From contig CANUEZ040000020.1 of assembly GCA_948099385.1 (NCBI GenBank), positions 5,488,501 to 5,552,500 on the forward strand: a DNA stretch of 64,000 nt, in the 5' to 3' direction. The position numbers and the translations under genes were made by a program. A model generated the notes under the pieces. It was given only the letters and a program-made list of their open reading frames with translations, ran no database searches and was not told the DNA's origin. The DNA is from Fasciola hepatica (taxonomy: Eukaryota; Platyhelminthes; Trematoda; Plagiorchiida; Fasciolidae). Below are positions 32,431 through 44,918 of the stretch, piece after piece. The stretch's first letter is position 1; each line of letters begins with the position of its first letter.

Positions 32431-32628
32431 GTGTGTTTTTAGTTTTCATCTGGTCTATTGACTGTTGTAAGGTGGACGGAGGGCCAGGGAAGCCTAACGG
32501 CACATACAAATTGTTCTTGAGCACATTGAGAGGGATTGTGAAGGTTCAAAAACACTTTGTATGTGCCCTTATGGTTCCCTGGCCCTTCGTCCACAGGCCA
32601 TGGACCAGATGAAAACTGAAAACACATA
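32431..32628. repeat. Long imperfect hairpin (foldback repeat)
   Basis: Left arm about 32431-32520 and right arm about 32546-32628 pair over 80-90 bases, including AGTTTTCATCTGGTC, GGGCCAGGGAA and GCACATACAAA with their complements, around a loop of about 25 bases. Mismatches are spread evenly. It could be a foldback/MITE element or a transcribed hairpin. Open frames on both strands here are by-products of the palindrome. Confidence 0.8.
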
Positions 32629-32891
32629 ACTTACATACCTTGCAATGTAAACGAAGAACGTGGCATTATTGAATCGTGCTACACAAACAAAGTATAACTT
32701 TTTCAGGTGTATTTCACAGGGGAATTTGAGCTCACCTGGCAATCCGACGACCGAAACCCCGATCCCGGGTATCAGTAAACCACCTTTTCATGATGCACTC
32801 GATATCCAAAGGTGGTACCTCTTGGAACCAAGTAGTTGTTTTGACGGCTTCTGCGAAATTAATTGTGGTGTTGATGAAACAGCTTTACCTA

Positions 32892-34040
32892 TCACAGCGT
32901 AGGGAAATTGATAATTTCCGATTGGAATTTTTCCGGGCGTTTCGGTCCAAGTACACCGGAGTGCCAGATCTTTCCAACTAACGAAGACAACATTCTTCGC
33001 ACATTTGATCCCAGATCGGTGCCAGCGTGGCGCTGCAGGGCGTTCACCTTAATTTGTAAGCCTAACGAAATATGCAACTCACTGTGCAGTTAAAATTTCT
33101 GTTGACTTTCAGGTTACTTTCCAACTTATTCAGTTGTGCTTCATCGTCAGCCTGGAACGGCTCGTAGGTGGAGGCCACTTCTCCCTCACCACGGCCGATG
33201 AAACCGTCAATTTTCCTCATTAGAAAAGAATGGTCGATCCGCAGACCATTTAGGCAGGAAAGAATACGTGCCATATAGTCTGAATATCATAAGTGGAGTT
33301 GATAGATCAATCACCTTGCCATCTTTGTAGGAAATCCTGCATTTGACCGGCCGACTGACTGATGGTTACTGGGTGGGACGAGCTATACGAAATATTCTTA
33401 TCGCCTGATCTATAAAACCACTAACCTCGGAGTTTTGAATACATCTTCTGTCTCCACACTTCCGCGGTTCCCCTCATCTGTCAATTTTGGTGGACTACGT
33501 AGACGCTTGATGGGGAAAGCTGCATTTACTTTACCTAGGTGAGGGGTGGGCTAAGTCCAGAACTGGTCCTGGAAACACTGGCGACTGTACGGGAGATTCC
33601 ATACGAATTCGCTGGGATATAGGGAGTTCCTCAGAACTCTAATCTGATGTGAAAGCAATGGGTACCCTTGAAGAATAAGGAATAAAGTGATATCTCACCT
33701 GCGGCGAACGGAATAGCGCTCGGCAAAGTGCGTCATCGGTAATGTGTCATCCGACGACGCTGACCTGCCGGTTTCACCGATAAACTTTCTTTCGAAATCC
33801 ATTGCATCCTTCAGGTTATCTGACAGCATAAGAGTATACGCTGAATTTACCTGAGTGATATACCTCATGGAATTCGTAATTTGGAACACTATCCTCTAAT
33901 TTCGAACCTTCTAACAGCAATCTCTGATATACCTGGAAGGTTGACGACTTGGGCCAACGTACTCTTTTACCATCAACCAGCCAGTTACTGTGGACGATGG
34001 CCACAGATTTATCACATACGAAAACAACTACTAAGTACAT
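32892..34040 (-). CDS. DUF4806-like protein, five exons, 222 aa
   Basis: Proposed exons (minus strand): 34040-33851, 33819-33699, 33494-33426, 33215-33083, 33047-32892. All junctions are GT-AG and frames stay consistent, giving 223 codons including the stop. Introns are 31, 204, 210 and 35 nt; 31-35-nt introns are typical of flatworms. The N-terminus (MYLVVVFVCDKSVAIVHSNW, then RVRWP) resembles the start of invertebrate DUF4806 proteins. The C-terminal half has DDEAQLNKLESNLKVNRNF, then a HAGTDLGSNVRRML block and GPKRPEKFQSEI, matching the DUF4806 pattern of a short helix, a GG/GT-x-N-x-RR motif and a basic end. Function of the family is not established. The two long introns and exon 3 are the least certain. 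No obvious promoter was identified. It is the only likely host-type gene here, though some DUF4806 genes may travel with transposons. Confidence 0.6.
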
Positions 34041-34149
34041 CTAAAAAAGTTAGCAGTTGGCATTACGCGGAGTTATTATTCATTATAAATTTCAAGTACC
34101 AGACATATCAAAAAGTGAAATATCAATAGTTAAAAGTGTGTAATATGGG

Positions 34150-34530
34150 CAAGATTACACGAAGAATGCCAACGGTAATGGGAAAGCACTTACACACAAT
34201 GCTACTAACCGGAAGTTTTACGACATCATCGTGCAAACCGTCAACGGAATAAATGTACAGGCGGTTAGACCGCATGGGTTTGCTGCAAAATTGACACGGG
34301 TTTTTAAAATACCTCACACTAACCGATGCCTCACATATGTCGTAACAAAACAGCGAATACACTCACCTGGCAAATCCAACTTTGGGCAACGCACGCGGTG
34401 CTCCCACAGTGTGGCTTCTCCACAAACAGCACACTTCACGGAGCAAAGTTCTTTCTTCTTCATACGATATCTCTTCCATTTAATTATTTCAGACATCGCA
34501 ACTGATTTATATAAAGCAGTTTCCAAAATG
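34150..34530 (-). other. Possible zinc-binding exon(s), unassigned
   Basis: On the minus strand a frame reads MKKKELCSVKCAVCGEATL and WEHRVRCPKLDLP and ends at a strong donor (CCAG|GTGAGT). A plausible acceptor (TTTTGCAG) follows about 85 bases later, and a second donor (GTAAGT) lies near 34195. The Cys/His spacing suggests a small zinc site. Spliced frames end soon in a stop, so this may be a fragment, an exon of an unseen gene, or chance. It lies upstream of the DUF4806-like gene on the same strand. Confidence 0.3.
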
Positions 34531-36180
34531 ACGCGTCCGACAAGGCAGAACCGCCTCGAGATTTGAATTTGGCCTTCACTTGACTAAAACAAAGACCCAC
34601 AATTGCACCGCAATTCACGGACATAAATATGAGTAAAAATCGCATATTATTACTCACAAGGCCATTTAAAGAATAATTATGTGATTACTTTTATAAATTG
34701 TCCACTATTTCTCTGCCCACTTGTTACCGGCATGTTACCGGAATGTTGCGGTGGGCAACGTGCTACATGGGATATGACTCGCTATACATACAATTGGGAT
34801 TAGGAGACTTGGGACAATGAGGACTAGTGAGATAGAAGAAAGTTTGCTGTGAGGTGTGCACAGGTTGAACCCAACAGCATACGGTGGGTACTTAGCTGTT
34901 GCTTGGATCACAACAGAAGGTTTTGCGGGAGAGTATATTGTAAGTATGGGGTCGGTGGGCCGGGTGGAACGAAAGTTCGCTCTTATGGCAAAAAAACAAA
35001 TGAATGGAGGCACAGTGGGACAGAAACTTCAGAAGGTGCACCGGTAGATGCGTAGCGAAAATGAGGTAGGAGTTGGGTTATGGCGATGGGATGTAAAAAC
35101 GCTAGATAGATCTTACTGTGGCGAGAATCAGGGGAGATTTGCTGGATAAGCCATGTAGAATGTAATTAAATGTAATTAGAGCAGTGAATAATCAATATAG
35201 TCTATAACTCTAACTCGCGATAAGTACTAGAGTCTGCACGGTGGTGTGCCGCAGTTGTTTACACAACTAGGTCACGGTTTCAGGTTATTAGGTGGTATAT
35301 ACTAGGGTGGGCACAGCTACAAGTCTAAACAGTGGTATAAGCAAAAAAAAGAAAACAAGACAACCTGAATTTCACGCGGGGGTGGCCTTGACCTGTGAAG
35401 AGTGCCGCTGTGTATTACCATCCGCCAGTTTTTCCGCTTCTGCTAGATTCGGATGGATGAAAACACCGAGCAGTGCTTGGATATTGGTTGGTAATCACTG
35501 TACCCACAACTCCTTAAGGACTGCTTCCTTTAAAATTTGCCCTGCCAGCCGCTGTATTTCTCTCAGTGATTCGGAAAGCTTCTTGCTACCTAGCCCTGTT
35601 TTTTGAACAAACGGTTCCGGCCTCGACGATTCTGGCATCAAAAGACAAGAGAAAAACCTTCTTTCGCGGCCGTATTAGAATGGTTATTGAATATTACGTC
35701 GCTCGTCTGCGTAGCACTAAGACGGAGAAGACAACTGGTATTCCAGAGGTAACCAGTACAATAGGCTGTGATTCGGCTTGCCTTAAACTGTGCCTCTAAC
35801 GTAGGAAACCATAGTTGAGGGCCATGAATAAAAAAACTCAGGGACTGCTTGTGAGACGGCCAAAACCGACCGTTCCGGATCAGGTTTATGGTCGCTGTAG
35901 CCTTGAGTGCAATTGTATATCAAGTGTAAAAAGCTATACTGAGGTCTACTGATTAACCGTAAACCACTCATAACATCGATATAAGAACAATACAAAACGA
36001 GCTATGTAACAAAAGTCAAGATTTACCGTTTATATGTCGGGAGGTGTATACATATATGACGGAATAAATGTGGTTCAAGGGCTTACAGTGATCCTTAGTG
36101 GAATGAATTTGTCGCTGTGGCTCATAAGTTTACGATTCCCCCAAGTTACTTCGGGACCTGCACCTGAGTAGAGTCTGCAG
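34531..36180. other. Unassigned DNA
   Basis: Open frames at 34735-35013 and 35292-35799 match no family and show no splice-consistent structure that I can defend. Confidence 0.45.
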
Positions 36181-36204
36181 CACTGTAACAATCAGGGAAT
36201 GACC

Positions 36205-37330
36205 GTGTTTTCGGTGTGTAGTTTCACGACCAAAAATCACTTAGAACTAACATAACCTATTAGCACTTGGCTCTAAACACTTTATTAGCAATTCGATGCA
36301 GCTCCCGGACTTTTTGTCTCAGTACACTCATTGAAATAGGCTTTTAGTGGGTGGATATTTGGTCGAAGAGGTAATTGGTCGGTTGGACATTTGGTCGCCA
36401 GACGTTTGGATGACTGAAGTTTGCTATATTCACTTAAGTCTCTCAAACGCCACCAATCACCGGATGTTGATCGTGTCAGTGGCCATGATTGGCCCATAGG
36501 TGGATAAAGCAGCCGATGTGCAAATTGGGTGAACAGGGAGATAACATACCCGTCAATTGCTGTGGTCGGCATCCGTCCCCCAAACGATCGGTGTTTTCTT
36601 CAGGATCACTCTCGCAAACTAGGGCCGCTGGAATGGTTATTAGAGACATTCGGTGGCCAAGACAAGGTCAGTGATCAATCCCGTTCTGCCTGCCGCTTGT
36701 ACTCCTTGAGGCGAGTCGTTATGTTCACATACTATGAGAGTCAAATAGATCTACTTATTATCGCCTCGAAAGGGACAAAGGCTTGAAATCCAGATTCACA
36801 AGGCACTATCATGGAGGACAGCACAGTCAATTCATCTGACCCTAGTTGCTAGCTTTCGGCTTTAGAAATTCCGGTGTAAAGCTGTTGTAGGCCTACAACG
36901 GTAAAAAGAATTTGAAAGTGATGCATTTTCATAGCAACAAATTACAAGCCCTTTGGCTTACCGATCCGTGGTCAATCTGTGCCTTTAAACTCTGGATCAC
37001 CAGGCACTAACCACTAATACCGAGAATGGCCAAGGGGAAAAGTTATGCCCGGTACACTTTCTGAGAGTGTGACGTTTGACGGAATTAAGTGAACTTAGAG
37101 TAATTCAATCATCCAGGTGTCTGGCAACCAAATTTTTGTTGGACCAAATGTCCGGCGACCGAATGCCTATTCGACCAGATGTCTGGCCGCCAAGTGTCCG
37201 GACACGGTTCGGTGCGACGGGGCTGCGCTTTGTTTGTCTGCTTGCTGTAGGGACAATTGGTTTCCGTCAGTTGGAAAAGCACCCTTGACTGCTCTGCTAC
37301 GGGGGGTCTTGAGCTTTGGTAGGGGTGAAT
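36205..37330. repeat. Dispersed repeat with internal inverted repeat and minisatellite
   Basis: Outer modules resemble 58478-58690: 36205-36275 matches 58478-58545 (ACGACCAAAAATCACTT-like), and 37205-37330 matches 58553-58690 (GAAAAGCAC and TTGACTGCTCTGCT). Between them, 36340-36455 is the reverse complement of about 37070-37190 at moderate identity. Both carry degenerate 15-17-base units of the form GACCAAATGTCCGGC. This looks like a non-autonomous element family. Confidence 0.6.
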
Positions 37331-38750
37331 GGATCTTGGAGGCCAGTTTGAATGCTCGCTGTTGCCAAGTGGGGCCTTGGATACGTTGTTAGTGGGGGTT
37401 TTGAAGCCTGAGTAGACGTTCGTTGGTCTCATGCGGGATTTCTCAAATTCCTCGTTTTGGAGAACTACCCTTAGGGTGAACAACTTCGGTAATGAGCTGG
37501 ATTTAGCTAATTCATCTTGAAGTCTCATCTGATAAATATGTGAGTACATGCACAGCTGTAGATGAGTTTGCGTATGAGTGATAGAACGAGTAATATTTTT
37601 ATAACTGTACGTCGTATTATATCTGTTTATTTATATAAAGTTATGATTTGATATTATACGCGTGTATACGGTATGCCTAATGGCATGCATTCTTATGTAT
37701 GTTAGATCACACACATGTATACTATAATATATATATATATATATGTGTGCCCATGACGTGGAATATTTGCGAGCCGCCTGTTATATAGTGTATGTACACG
37801 TGTTTATACACATGTATGTATACGCACATATATATGTACCTTATGGCATTTGCTAGAGCACGTACATGTCAACAGCCAAAGTGAACGCGCTAGTGCACCA
37901 TTGTTTATCATCTGTGCCCCTGCGATCAAGCAGTGACTCTTCACAGAAAGTCGATTGGAGGTCGGTGGAATCGAACGTATTATTTCCTTTTAAATGGTGC
38001 CTCCTTAAGCCTTTGGTTGTGCTTCGGGGGCGCTTGCTTAGTCAGTGAAGTGGACTTCAATAATGAGGTATGAATTTGTTCTGTGAATAACTCACACTTA
38101 ATTCACTTATTGAGCATGGTGAAACTTCTTGGGGTCCGTTTATGGATCTCTGAAATTTTTTATGTCTTTATTTGGGTAACCGAATGACAACATTTTCGAG
38201 AGCAACTGTGTACATACAAGTGCAAATGTAAGCATACGTAGATATATGTATGTGTGTGCACGTATACATGCGTTCTAGGCCTATACAGCATGGTTAAACA
38301 CGTGTTGGCCATTGCCAATACACAGTCTTTTCTACGGACTACGGCATCATTTCTTCCACATGGTAAACGAAGTACAATTCGCATACACTCACCTACCGCC
38401 TATCGTCCAACGAATGACTTGACAATGATGATGAGAATGAGAACACAATCACAGACGTATTTGCTTTCTTGCTGGTTCTGCCCACTAGGGAAATGAACAC
38501 CGCAGTGTAACTTAGAGAAATGACTCAAAACTTTCCCTTCTTTGTCATCACGATAGGTTATTAGGCTGGAACTTAGACCCATCGATGCACTCATTAACCG
38601 CACGCAGTAATCTGTTCCTTTTAGTTCCAGGGCAGCATAAGTCTGTGGGTCAGTTGGCATGAAAATGTTGCCAGTGGTCCTACTGTGGCAACTGAATTCG
38701 AAGCAAACGATGGAGTGGGTCCCCAAGTGGTTAATTGATGTATTACCTCC
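37331..38750. other. Unassigned, includes alternating purine-pyrimidine stretch
   Basis: 37560-37860 is rich in TATG/CATG/TATA steps (for example ATACGCGTGTATAC and an (AT)n run at 37727-37744) and would readily form alternative structures. The frame at 38400-38759 (minus) partly runs into the MITE and is not recognised. Confidence 0.4.
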
Positions 38751-38751
38751 C

Positions 38752-39085
38752 GGTGGCAAAACCGCACGAAACCGGACGGTTTTCGAGCGGCTTTTACTAG
38801 TACGCCGATTGATTTTCGGCCAGATCGTTTAGTAGCCATTTTACACGAATCAACAATGAATAGATACGAAGGAAATTGACGAGCGGATTAGTGTGCAATG
38901 CAGTACATACGGAGGTATTTCAGAGCATTTTGATGAATCGAACCAACGCATTCCAATAAAAAGTCGACTTAACAAAGCATATTACCCTGGTCGTCGATTT
39001 CCACCGTATCAATGCGTCGTCGATTTACTTAAAATGGCTACTAGATACACCGACCGAAAACCAATGTTACGAACGGGCTGATTGC
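38752..39085. mobile_element. MITE-like element, copy 1
   Basis: It starts GGTGGCAAAACCGC, followed by CGGTTTTCGAGCGGC and TCGTTTAGTAGCCATTTTACACG, and ends with inverted-repeat-like CCGAAAACCAAT…GTTACG. The first 100 bases match the reverse complement of the right end of 45803-46290. No coding capacity, so a non-autonomous DNA transposon family is likely. Confidence 0.55.
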
Positions 39086-41330
39086 TGCGAAAGCCCCCAT
39101 CTTTTCTAGGTTATGAGACTAACGCACATTTTAACTGTAGATTATTCATTTTATTCCGCTGATAATCAGTCATACCTAACACTTCACCACATGTTCAGTG
39201 CAATGATGACTGTAAGGAAATTTTTCCATTTACTTACTCCGGTTGGTGTTGTGTCCGTATAGTACTAACTGACAATAAGAGGCCCCGGTTTTTGCTGACT
39301 CCATTTAGTCGCCATTCATTTGTGTTTTCCCTTCTTTCATTATGAACGAATAAATTTGTGCTGTCTATTCATGCAATCTCACTATATGGTTTTTAGCTCC
39401 GCAACTTCGATGAGGTAGCCTCTTAGTTTCTTGGGTCCCAAGCGGCTCTAAACGGAGTAGAGAGTAAATCGGTAATTGGCATTAGATGCAGGTCATCTAC
39501 TTGCAAACTTGTTTTCTTTAAGACCAGTGAGAAGTGCTTGCAGGTAGAAAAGGACATTCATACTTGACACATCCTGCAACTTCATTGTATGCTGCTTGCC
39601 CACGCCAATAAGTAATCTTCCAGAGCCTCTGAAGAACCTCACGAAAAACAAGGGGTTTGGAGTAGATATGCTGGGCGAGAACCGTAAGAGGGTTTGAGGG
39701 CAACCTCGCAAACAGCTGCCCTAACAGCTGTAGTCAGTCATGGCATTCAAAAGACAACACTTCATTCTTAGGTATTCTAAGATCACAAGTTTTGGACGAC
39801 AATTTTATTCGCGATTACTTGTGGAGATGCCTTACAATAAGCCTTACTCAAACCACATCCGGCCCAACAAAGCTCATAAGGTAACCACTTTTTCCTCGGC
39901 TCAGACAGCCCCTAAATTCTTATTCTCCATGGCTATTAGGAATATCTGGTATTCTCAATGTCTTAGCTAGCACAATTATACGCATCCACCGAAACATATG
40001 TAATCCACCTTGCCAATGTACTCGGTGAAACTGGTTACATTTACGTTTCATGCCTTCAAGAATAAAACACTGTATTAGAGGTACGGCACACCTCCCCGAT
40101 TTCCAGCAAAGGGTACATAGAACACATTCTTAACCATCGCAAACTATCTCGTGCCTTTTGAGCCTAACAAGCGGGCCCTTGACCTGATCGCCTCTGCAGG
40201 CGTGGTTTCCCATACCCATCGACCAACCAGATGAGACCTCTGAAGGCTTACCGTCTCACCCCCTTATCGCTCAAGGGTACAAATTTCCACGATAATGGAA
40301 ATAGCCCTCCCGTATCCAAACCGACCTCAAAGCCGACTGACGTTCTTGTTGAAATTGTTCACGAAGATGAAAAATTGTACCTCCATACAAATGACGTCCT
40401 TTATTTTCGTGCTTTTCCCCGTCCAGACGAATCACCATTGATAGTTGAAATATACTAGGGAATCTGCCTCGCCTCTTGATTCCGCTAGCCCTACCACGCG
40501 GCTACTGACGTACTGCGCTTCGTAACATAAAAGGCAGCGCTTAAAAGATGCAGCTTGGCGAAAGCACACTCCAAGTTGGAATACGTGACACAGTTACAGA
40601 TAATCTCGGGCAAACAAGCATCCTACCTTGCCGATCGGTTACCTTATCGGCGACGGTGAACTTAGCATTAAGTCCCGTAATTCTACGAAAAACAGCCAGA
40701 ACGCTGTGTGCCTTGTTATTTATCCCCAACGGGCATCAGGAAACATGTAAGTGAAACAACGTGCATGTAGCCTGGTACGCTCCTTCTGCAAACAAACTGA
40801 GTTACTTTTTGGAAACCAGGCGAATCCCGTGCCAAAAGCGGAACGACTGCAGCAAAACCGGACCCTACAGCACCGGCATATGCCAGCGTGCACACTAACC
40901 AAAGGGACCAAATGGCACGTGCACCAACATTATATATGGCCTGGAAGCAAATCTAGTTCAGCTAAGGTAACCAATAAAGAGCAGGGCTTACTATGATGGT
41001 GGCCCCTGTAGAGCATGGAAACAAATTTTTGTCATAAATAAATTACTGTGGAATTTTACACAACATAAAACCCATTCACTGAATAGTACCATATCATTAT
41101 ATATAGAAAACTCAAATAGCGAACAAGCTCGTTTTCGGTAACACCATCCTCGTGGCTAATACAGTTAAATTTATAGGTTAGAAAGCATAAATTATGAAAA
41201 ACGTCTGTGTGCTAAAGTTTCTTTGGATGGCCATCAAAGTTGGTGTTGCCTAGTTAGGAAGCATAGGAGGGGAAATGTTGCTGTTGTGTGGCTGGGAAAG
41301 GGGCCAGTGAAATAATGAACAAGGGTTTCG
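39086..41330. other. Unassigned DNA
   Basis: Nothing recognisable. Frames at 39740-39970 and 40231-40458 have no known domain and no paired features. Confidence 0.45.
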
Positions 41331-41334
41331 GTGA

Positions 41335-42960
41335 TTATCCATTGCCGGTTTCAACAAAAGGGTCAACGTATGGGTCACACTGATCTCTAGGATCGGTCTC
41401 AGGTCGCGGCCAGGGTAGTTTGAGTGCCTCAACGAAACGTTTCTGAGAACAAAGCGATGGATTGAATAATCCAATCGCCAGAGCCTCTGCCGTTGCTAGA
41501 TGTTGTTTTCGAGCGGCTTTCGGCGGGTTTGTAGGGACTCCGTAGACTATTTTGAACGCGTCGTCGTTTATGTGACGCCCAGTGTCCGCAAGGTGCGCCA
41601 CAATGGCTCTGGTGATGAATTTCCTGTTTCCCGTCGACAGCCTAGTAGGTTTGTGCTCTTCGACCCTTTGTGATGATTGCCGTGTCGTTCCACCTACCTA
41701 GCTTGCCGAACATGAGCAAACAAACGAATAGGTTAGCATGGATAAGTTGAGGACAGGTAACTTGCCTTTTGGGTTCGTCGAGATCACTAGTCGACTGGTG
41801 GAGTGGGCACACAGAGTAGCAGCGGGAAAGGTGCGAGCCATTGCTTTTTCCAAGCGTCTTATTAGTAGCTCTCTTTTTTCATCTCCTTTGAAAGGAAGAT
41901 GCTTGTATAAATCTTTTTCTTCACGGTCACTAACGTTTGTCTCGTTGCCCTTTCTGCTATATACTTCTCAATGAAGCGCTTGGGATATTCGTTATCCGAT
42001 AGCGCTTGGTTCAAAATGTCTAATTCTTCACTCACCTTCTCATTCGAGCAAATCATTCGCACACGGGTTGCGAGTGAGCGATTAAGGTACAAAGCTGGCG
42101 TAATTAGTGTACTAGCCTGTCCACTTTGGTTTTCTATACACGCGACGGAGCAGTTAGCCATCGCCACCTCTTAAAAAAAGCACATCTAGAAAGTGAAAAG
42201 TGTTCCCTTCTTCTACTTCCGACGTAAGGTCAACCGCATTATGTGCCTGGTTGAAATCCTCCACTAATGAATCCAGCCGTGTATGACTGTCAGTTAGGAC
42301 AAAAATATCATCTACGTATCGACAGTAGGTGGGTGGACTTTCCATCGTATCGCTGAGTTTCCCATGGATACATCAGCAAGTAAGGGGCCTAGAGGTGACC
42401 CCATAGCTACTCCATCGGTCTGATGGTATAATTCTCCGTTGAAGGTGAACTGGACATTGGAAGTGCATCGTAACAGTAGTTTCTTCAGATTGATTACTGG
42501 AATACCGATGTTGAAGTCGTTTTCTACGATGAAATATCACAAATAATTGATCGTTTCCAGAAGCAGCACGTTGGTAAACAAAGATGTCGCATCCAAAGAG
42601 GCCATCGTTAGTTCTTCAGCATGTCGCACGCTGATCAGTTCTATGAATTGAAAGGCGTCTTTGAAGCTGTAGCGGGCAATCTTTCGGTGAACCGGTTCAA
42701 GTGCATCTACAGGCCCCCTGGCAACTGAGTGATACGAGGATGCACCCATGTCGAGTACCGGTCTCCATGGCATTCCTGATTTGTGAACCTTTGTTAACCC
42801 GTAAAGTCGAGGAATAGTGGTACCAGTTGGTCTTAGCTGTTCTAGTGTTGTGTGGGAGATAACGTTGAGCTCTACTAGTGACTTTAGAGCTTTGGTTAGT
42901 TGCTCCTCTACTATTCTAGTTCTGTCCCCGTGATGCGGCTGAACACGAAAACTAGCATTC
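41335..42960 (-). pseudogene. Second, diverged Penelope-like element (eroded)
   Basis: Minus-strand fragments in order: IPRLYGLTKVHKSGMPWRPV (near 42800), ASLDATSLFTNVLLLETI (near 42570), TYCRYVDDIFVLTD (42320), FHFLDVLFL, a linker with NEYPKRFIEKYI (near 41980), and the C-terminal GIY-YIG end HLADTGRHINDDAFKIVYGV followed by LPWP near 41410. This is the same domain order as the intact units at 22-30 kb but a distinct, older family. Several frameshifts and stops break it, and the N-terminal region is cut at about 42960, where a LINE fragment on the other strand begins. Confidence 0.8.
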
Positions 42961-43059
42961 TGCGATATTATTTGCACAATAAATGCACAGACAAGATTGA
43001 GCCCTATCAGAGTGCAGTCGAACAACCTGTAATTTCTCAAGCAGGGACCAGTAAGACAT

Positions 43060-44650
43060 CATTCTCTCAGTACATGCCCCGTCCAAGGGGCACAGCCCCG
43101 ATGCCGCTTGTTCTCAAAGATCATGCCAGGTCCCCAGTCCCTTCCTCCTGCCAAGTGGCTGAGGCCTTCAGCTCCCATTTTCGTGCAGTCTTTAGCTGCG
43201 TGCGGACATCATCCCACCCCTCAATGCACCCGATAACCTGGGTCATCAAGCTAGCCGTATCAGTACTCCCATTGGTGCAGCCGCACAAGGTTTCCGTCAG
43301 CTCAACCAATATTGCTCCATCGGTCCTGATTAAATCCGCCCCGCATTCCTAAGGAAACCGGGGACTTATTAACTGCTCTTTATGCCTCTCTTTTTGAGCT
43401 ACGTGTTGACGATCTGATTTTCCTCAGTAGCCGGAGGGACGCAGTCATCGCATCCATCTATGAAAAGGGTAGTAGAGACCTTGCTTCTAGTTACAGACCC
43501 ATAAGTCTAATTAGCATCACCAGCAAGATTTTCGAGGGTGCGGTTCTCCTCCATGTGCAAAGAGATAGCATCCTCTCCCCGTCTCAACATGGGTTTCTTC
43601 CGGGCAGGTTATGCATCACTAATCTGCTTGCTGTCATGGATAGTCCAACGAAAGCCTACGGTGATGGCCAGCTCTCACACTCTGTACCCGTCTATTTTGC
43701 TAAGGCCATCGACAAGGTCCCCCATGCCCGCCTTCTTTGTAAGCCGCAAACACGGGATAACAGGCTCCACGTTGATCATCTTAAGCAGCTTTCTTACCGA
43801 CCGCACCTTTGTGGTCAAGGTGAGGGTTGTTTTGTCCCAACCCTCCCTAATAACAACTGGGGTCCCACAAGGGTCGGTCTTAAGTCCTCTTCTTTTCCTA
43901 ATCTAGATAAACGATCTTCCGTTAGCCCTTCCCGCGGACATTGTCATGTATGCAGACGATGTAACCCTCTGCAGTTCAAGCGTTAAAAGCTGCAAATTGC
44001 AGTTCATGAAGCAAAAAGCTGGTCTGAGGATTGGAACCTCTCTGTTGCTGATGACAAATGCGTGAGCATATCATTTTGTAGCGAGTCTGGTTACACGTTT
44101 TCCGTTAACGGGGCAACCAATCTGCCTAGTGTTGGCCGGAAACGAGACGCTCGGTTTCCGGTTAGATTGTAACTTGTCCCTCTCTCATCATCACCGGCTT
44201 GCAAGCAAGTCTGCCTTTCGAGTCGTAAGCATGGCTAGACGGTCTTTCCCGTGCACCTTTAGGACTGACTTCCCGTAATTTTCTCCACGTATATCAGGCC
44301 TCTGCCGGAGTGCTGTAGTCAGTTAGCGCATCCTGGTCTTGTCCGTGGGATCCTAGAAAGAATTCAGAGGGCCACAACCAAAGCAGTACGCGGTCTGTCC
44401 CACCTACCTTATCCTGTCCGCCTCCCACTCCTCAATCTCTATCCCGCATGAGAGATGATCCGTTTTTAGTGTTTTGCCCTTTTGAATCAGGTCAAAGCGA
44501 TTGCTTCTTCTCCATCTGTCCAGCCTCTTCTCTCTGTGGTCACAGCAGAATCGTTTTTAGACTGAGACCATGCATTTCACTGCGAACCAACTTTTTTGGT
44601 TATAGGGTTATTACTCTGTAGAAGGCACTTCCGGAAGATATTATTCTTTC
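43060..44650 (+). pseudogene. LINE reverse transcriptase fragment (CR1/L2-like)
   Basis: Frames give CQVAEAFSSHFRAVFS (linker), AVIASIYEKGSRDLASSYRP and LISITSKIFE (RT start), SQHGFLPGRLCITNLL, YFAKAIDKVPHARLL, TTGVPQGSVLSPLLFLI and a YADDVTLC box near 43950, then thumb-like HPGLVRGILERIQRATT near 44340. The endonuclease is missing and many frameshifts occur, so this is a 5'-truncated, dead copy. Confidence 0.8.
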
Positions 44651-44918
44651 GCAGAATAAAACTACATTTTAAAAAATAGACCACTCCCGGGTCTCCCCCA
44701 GTAATTCCTTGTCCAGAAAAGTGAAGTGGGTCTTTCACTGCATTTACATTCCGCTATATTTTCATGAATGTCGCACCCCCATTCCGCTCAAGGCACTGTC
44801 CACAGTGAGACACTGCATAATGTTATGTGTATTTCGTTTCCTTTGCAGCTCCCGCCCCCGCTTCCCTTTACTCTAGTTTCAGGTCAGTGAATCCGACAGA
44901 ATATCAAAGATTTCATCT

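Noticed and set aside
36340..37200. CRISPR-like array suggested by short repeated units
   Set aside because: Units are degenerate, contiguous and without spacers of constant length, and the genome is eukaryotic.
38400..38839. Two overlapping minus-strand frames as a host gene
   Set aside because: The upstream frame lies in the MITE termini (38752 on). No splice model keeps the frame open, and no domain is visible.
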